Shown here: positions 63,078 to 64,000 of the stretch, one piece after another
How the letters are laid out: each line of letters begins with the position of its first letter
Numbering within the stretch: the stretch's first letter is position 1
NCBI GenBank assembly: GCA_964620555.1
Contig: CAZUGZ010000003.1
Span: 1-64,000, forward strand
DNA length: 64,000 nt
Reading direction: 5' to 3'
From: JAPOQD01 sp964620555
GTDB lineage: Bacteria; Pseudomonadota; Gammaproteobacteria; Pseudomonadales; Halieaceae
Made by a program: the position numbers and the translations under genes
The notes under the pieces: generated by a model
The model's database searches: none
The model's input: only the letters and a program-made list of their open reading frames with translations
What the model was told of the DNA's origin: nothing

Positions 63078-64000
63078 TCAGCCATTCCTGAGAATCCGTT
63101 TGGCTATCGCCCAGCGATGCACTTCCGAGGGACCGTCGTAGATGCGAAAAGCGCGGGCTTCACGAAAGACCCACTCTACCACCGTGTCCTGTGTTACACC
63201 CATGCCGCCGAGCACTTGTACGCAGCGGTCGGCGACGCGGAATACGGCTTCGGAGACGGCCGTCTTGGTCATGCTCGATTCGTGACGGCCCTTGCTACCG
63301 CCGTCCAGTGCCGCCGCTGTCCACCAGATCATCAACCGGCTTTGCTGCAGGTCGATTTCGTTATCGGCCAGCATGAAGCCGATACCCTCGTGCTCACCAA
63401 TCGGCTTGCCGAATGCCTGGCGGTCGCGCGCATAGTCCAGGGCGATATCGTGGCAGCGGCGAGCCGCACCCAGCCAGCGCATGCAGTGGGTGAGTCGTGC
63501 CGGCGCCAGACGCACCTGCACGTAGCGGAAGCCTTCGCCGACTTCACCGAGCACGTTTTCGGCAGGAACCCTCAGGTTTTCGAAGCTTAGCTCGCAATGC
63601 CCACCTGTGAAGCTACTGTCAATGGTGTCCAGTTCGCGACTGATGCCGATGCCGGGTTGGTCCATGTCTGAAATCAGCATGGTAGGCCCACCCGGTTTAT
63701 CGCCCTCGGCTTCCACGTCACAAAAAATAATGGTGAATGCGGATCCCTTGGCGCCGGTAATCAGCCACTTGACGCCATTTACGATGAAATCATCGCCGTC
63801 GTAGCGGGCCTTGGTCCGCAAGCTGGAGGGGTCGGCTCCGGCGCCACCTGGCTCGGTCATGCAAAAGTTGGAGCGTATTTCCCCCGCGGCGAAGGGCCTC
63901 AGCCAGCGCTCTTTCTGCGCCTCTGTCGCCACCTTGTGCAGGAGGTTCATATTGCCTTCGTCCGGTGCGGCGCAGTGCATGGCGACCGGACCCAGTGGTG
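63078..64000 (-). CDS. Acyl-CoA dehydrogenase, ACAD10/11 type (partial at the window edge)
   Basis: The frame continues past the window end: codons before ATG 63980 read PLGPVA, giving GPVAMHCAAPDEGNMNLL, the usual internal sequence of this family, so 63980 is not the start. FCMTEPGGAGADPSSLRTKAR, VNGVKWLITGAKG and the C-terminal RIYDGPSEVHRWAIAKRIL are seen; Asp at the base position (YDGP) is typical of ACAD10/11. Such enzymes handle 4-phosphoacyl-CoA formed by an APH-type kinase; a kinase of that kind is at 32-33 kb. N-terminal part missing. Confidence 0.92.
   Translation of the reverse strand, partial: PLGPVAMHCAAPDEGNMNLLHKVATEAQKERWLRPFAAGEIRSNFCMTEPGGAGADPSSLRTKARYDGDDFIVNGVKWLITGAKGSAFTIIFCDVEAEGDKPGGPTMLISDMDQPGIGISRELDTIDSSFTGGHCELSFENLRVPAENVLGEVGEGFRYVQVRLAPARLTHCMRWLGAARRCHDIALDYARDRQAFGKPIGEHEGIGFMLADNEIDLQQSRLMIWWTAAALDGGSKGRHESSMTKTAVSEAVFRVADRCVQVLGGMGVTQDTVVEWVFREARAFRIYDGPSEVHRWAIAKRILRNG

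Noticed and set aside
1..64000. tRNA, rRNA, riboswitch and CRISPR features
   Set aside because: No cloverleaf, conserved rRNA segments, known riboswitch cores or spaced repeats were seen on either strand by eye.

Overview
The window is 64 kb of GC-rich chromosome, probably from a gammaproteobacterium of the marine Cellvibrionales/Halieaceae/Spongiibacteraceae type. That placement is inference: it rests on a Pseudomonas-type isocitrate lyase, a scpA-scpB-rluB run, a DUF3604 lipoprotein and the dense set of acyl-CoA catabolism genes. No rRNA, tRNA or CRISPR array was seen. A 60-base run of N lies inside the phoB gene.

Region 1 (1-3.9 kb): phosphate uptake. The end of pstS is followed by pstC, pstA, pstB and directly by phoB, with no phoU between.
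Region 2 (3.9-11.7 kb): acyl-CoA catabolism. A thiolase with its zinc-ribbon/OB-fold partner and an esterase precede a minus-strand cluster that looks like valine degradation: CoA-acylating aldehyde dehydrogenase, isobutyryl-CoA dehydrogenase, enoyl-CoA hydratase and 3-hydroxyisobutyrate dehydrogenase.
Region 3 (11.7-25.6 kb): mostly housekeeping. It holds a 59-aa basic protein with a GGKVQEI motif, a DUF3604 lipoprotein, a SnoaL-like protein, isocitrate lyase, a CorB/HlyC-type membrane protein, rluB, scpB, scpA, and a tetR-adaptor-RND efflux operon with a clear promoter and operator.

Region 4 (25.6-64 kb) is a long catabolic region. It encodes at least four acyl-CoA dehydrogenases (a fifth is cut by the window end), crotonases, a MaoC hydratase, a CaiB CoA-transferase, SDR, GST, P450, VOC dioxygenase, amidohydrolase, a fused indolepyruvate:ferredoxin oxidoreductase, a BASS transporter and an AtuA pair. 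The parts of a three-component Rieske ring-hydroxylating dioxygenase (reductase, ferredoxin, alpha and beta) are spread over about 11 kb. Eight promoters in this region carry variants of one 18-bp palindrome, NTATARC-N4-GYTATAN; I saw none in the first 26 kb. This suggests one regulon for an unknown, possibly aromatic or terpenoid/steroid-like, substrate. A TetR gene at 48.1-48.8 kb is the obvious candidate regulator.

Inside that region, 53.06-57.14 kb is a visibly AT-rich segment with one large MMPL/RND transporter gene. It is bracketed by two defective, same-orientation copies of one insertion sequence: one truncated and carrying a nonsense codon, the other reduced to its two ends. It looks like a horizontally acquired, transposon-like insert placed within the regulon.
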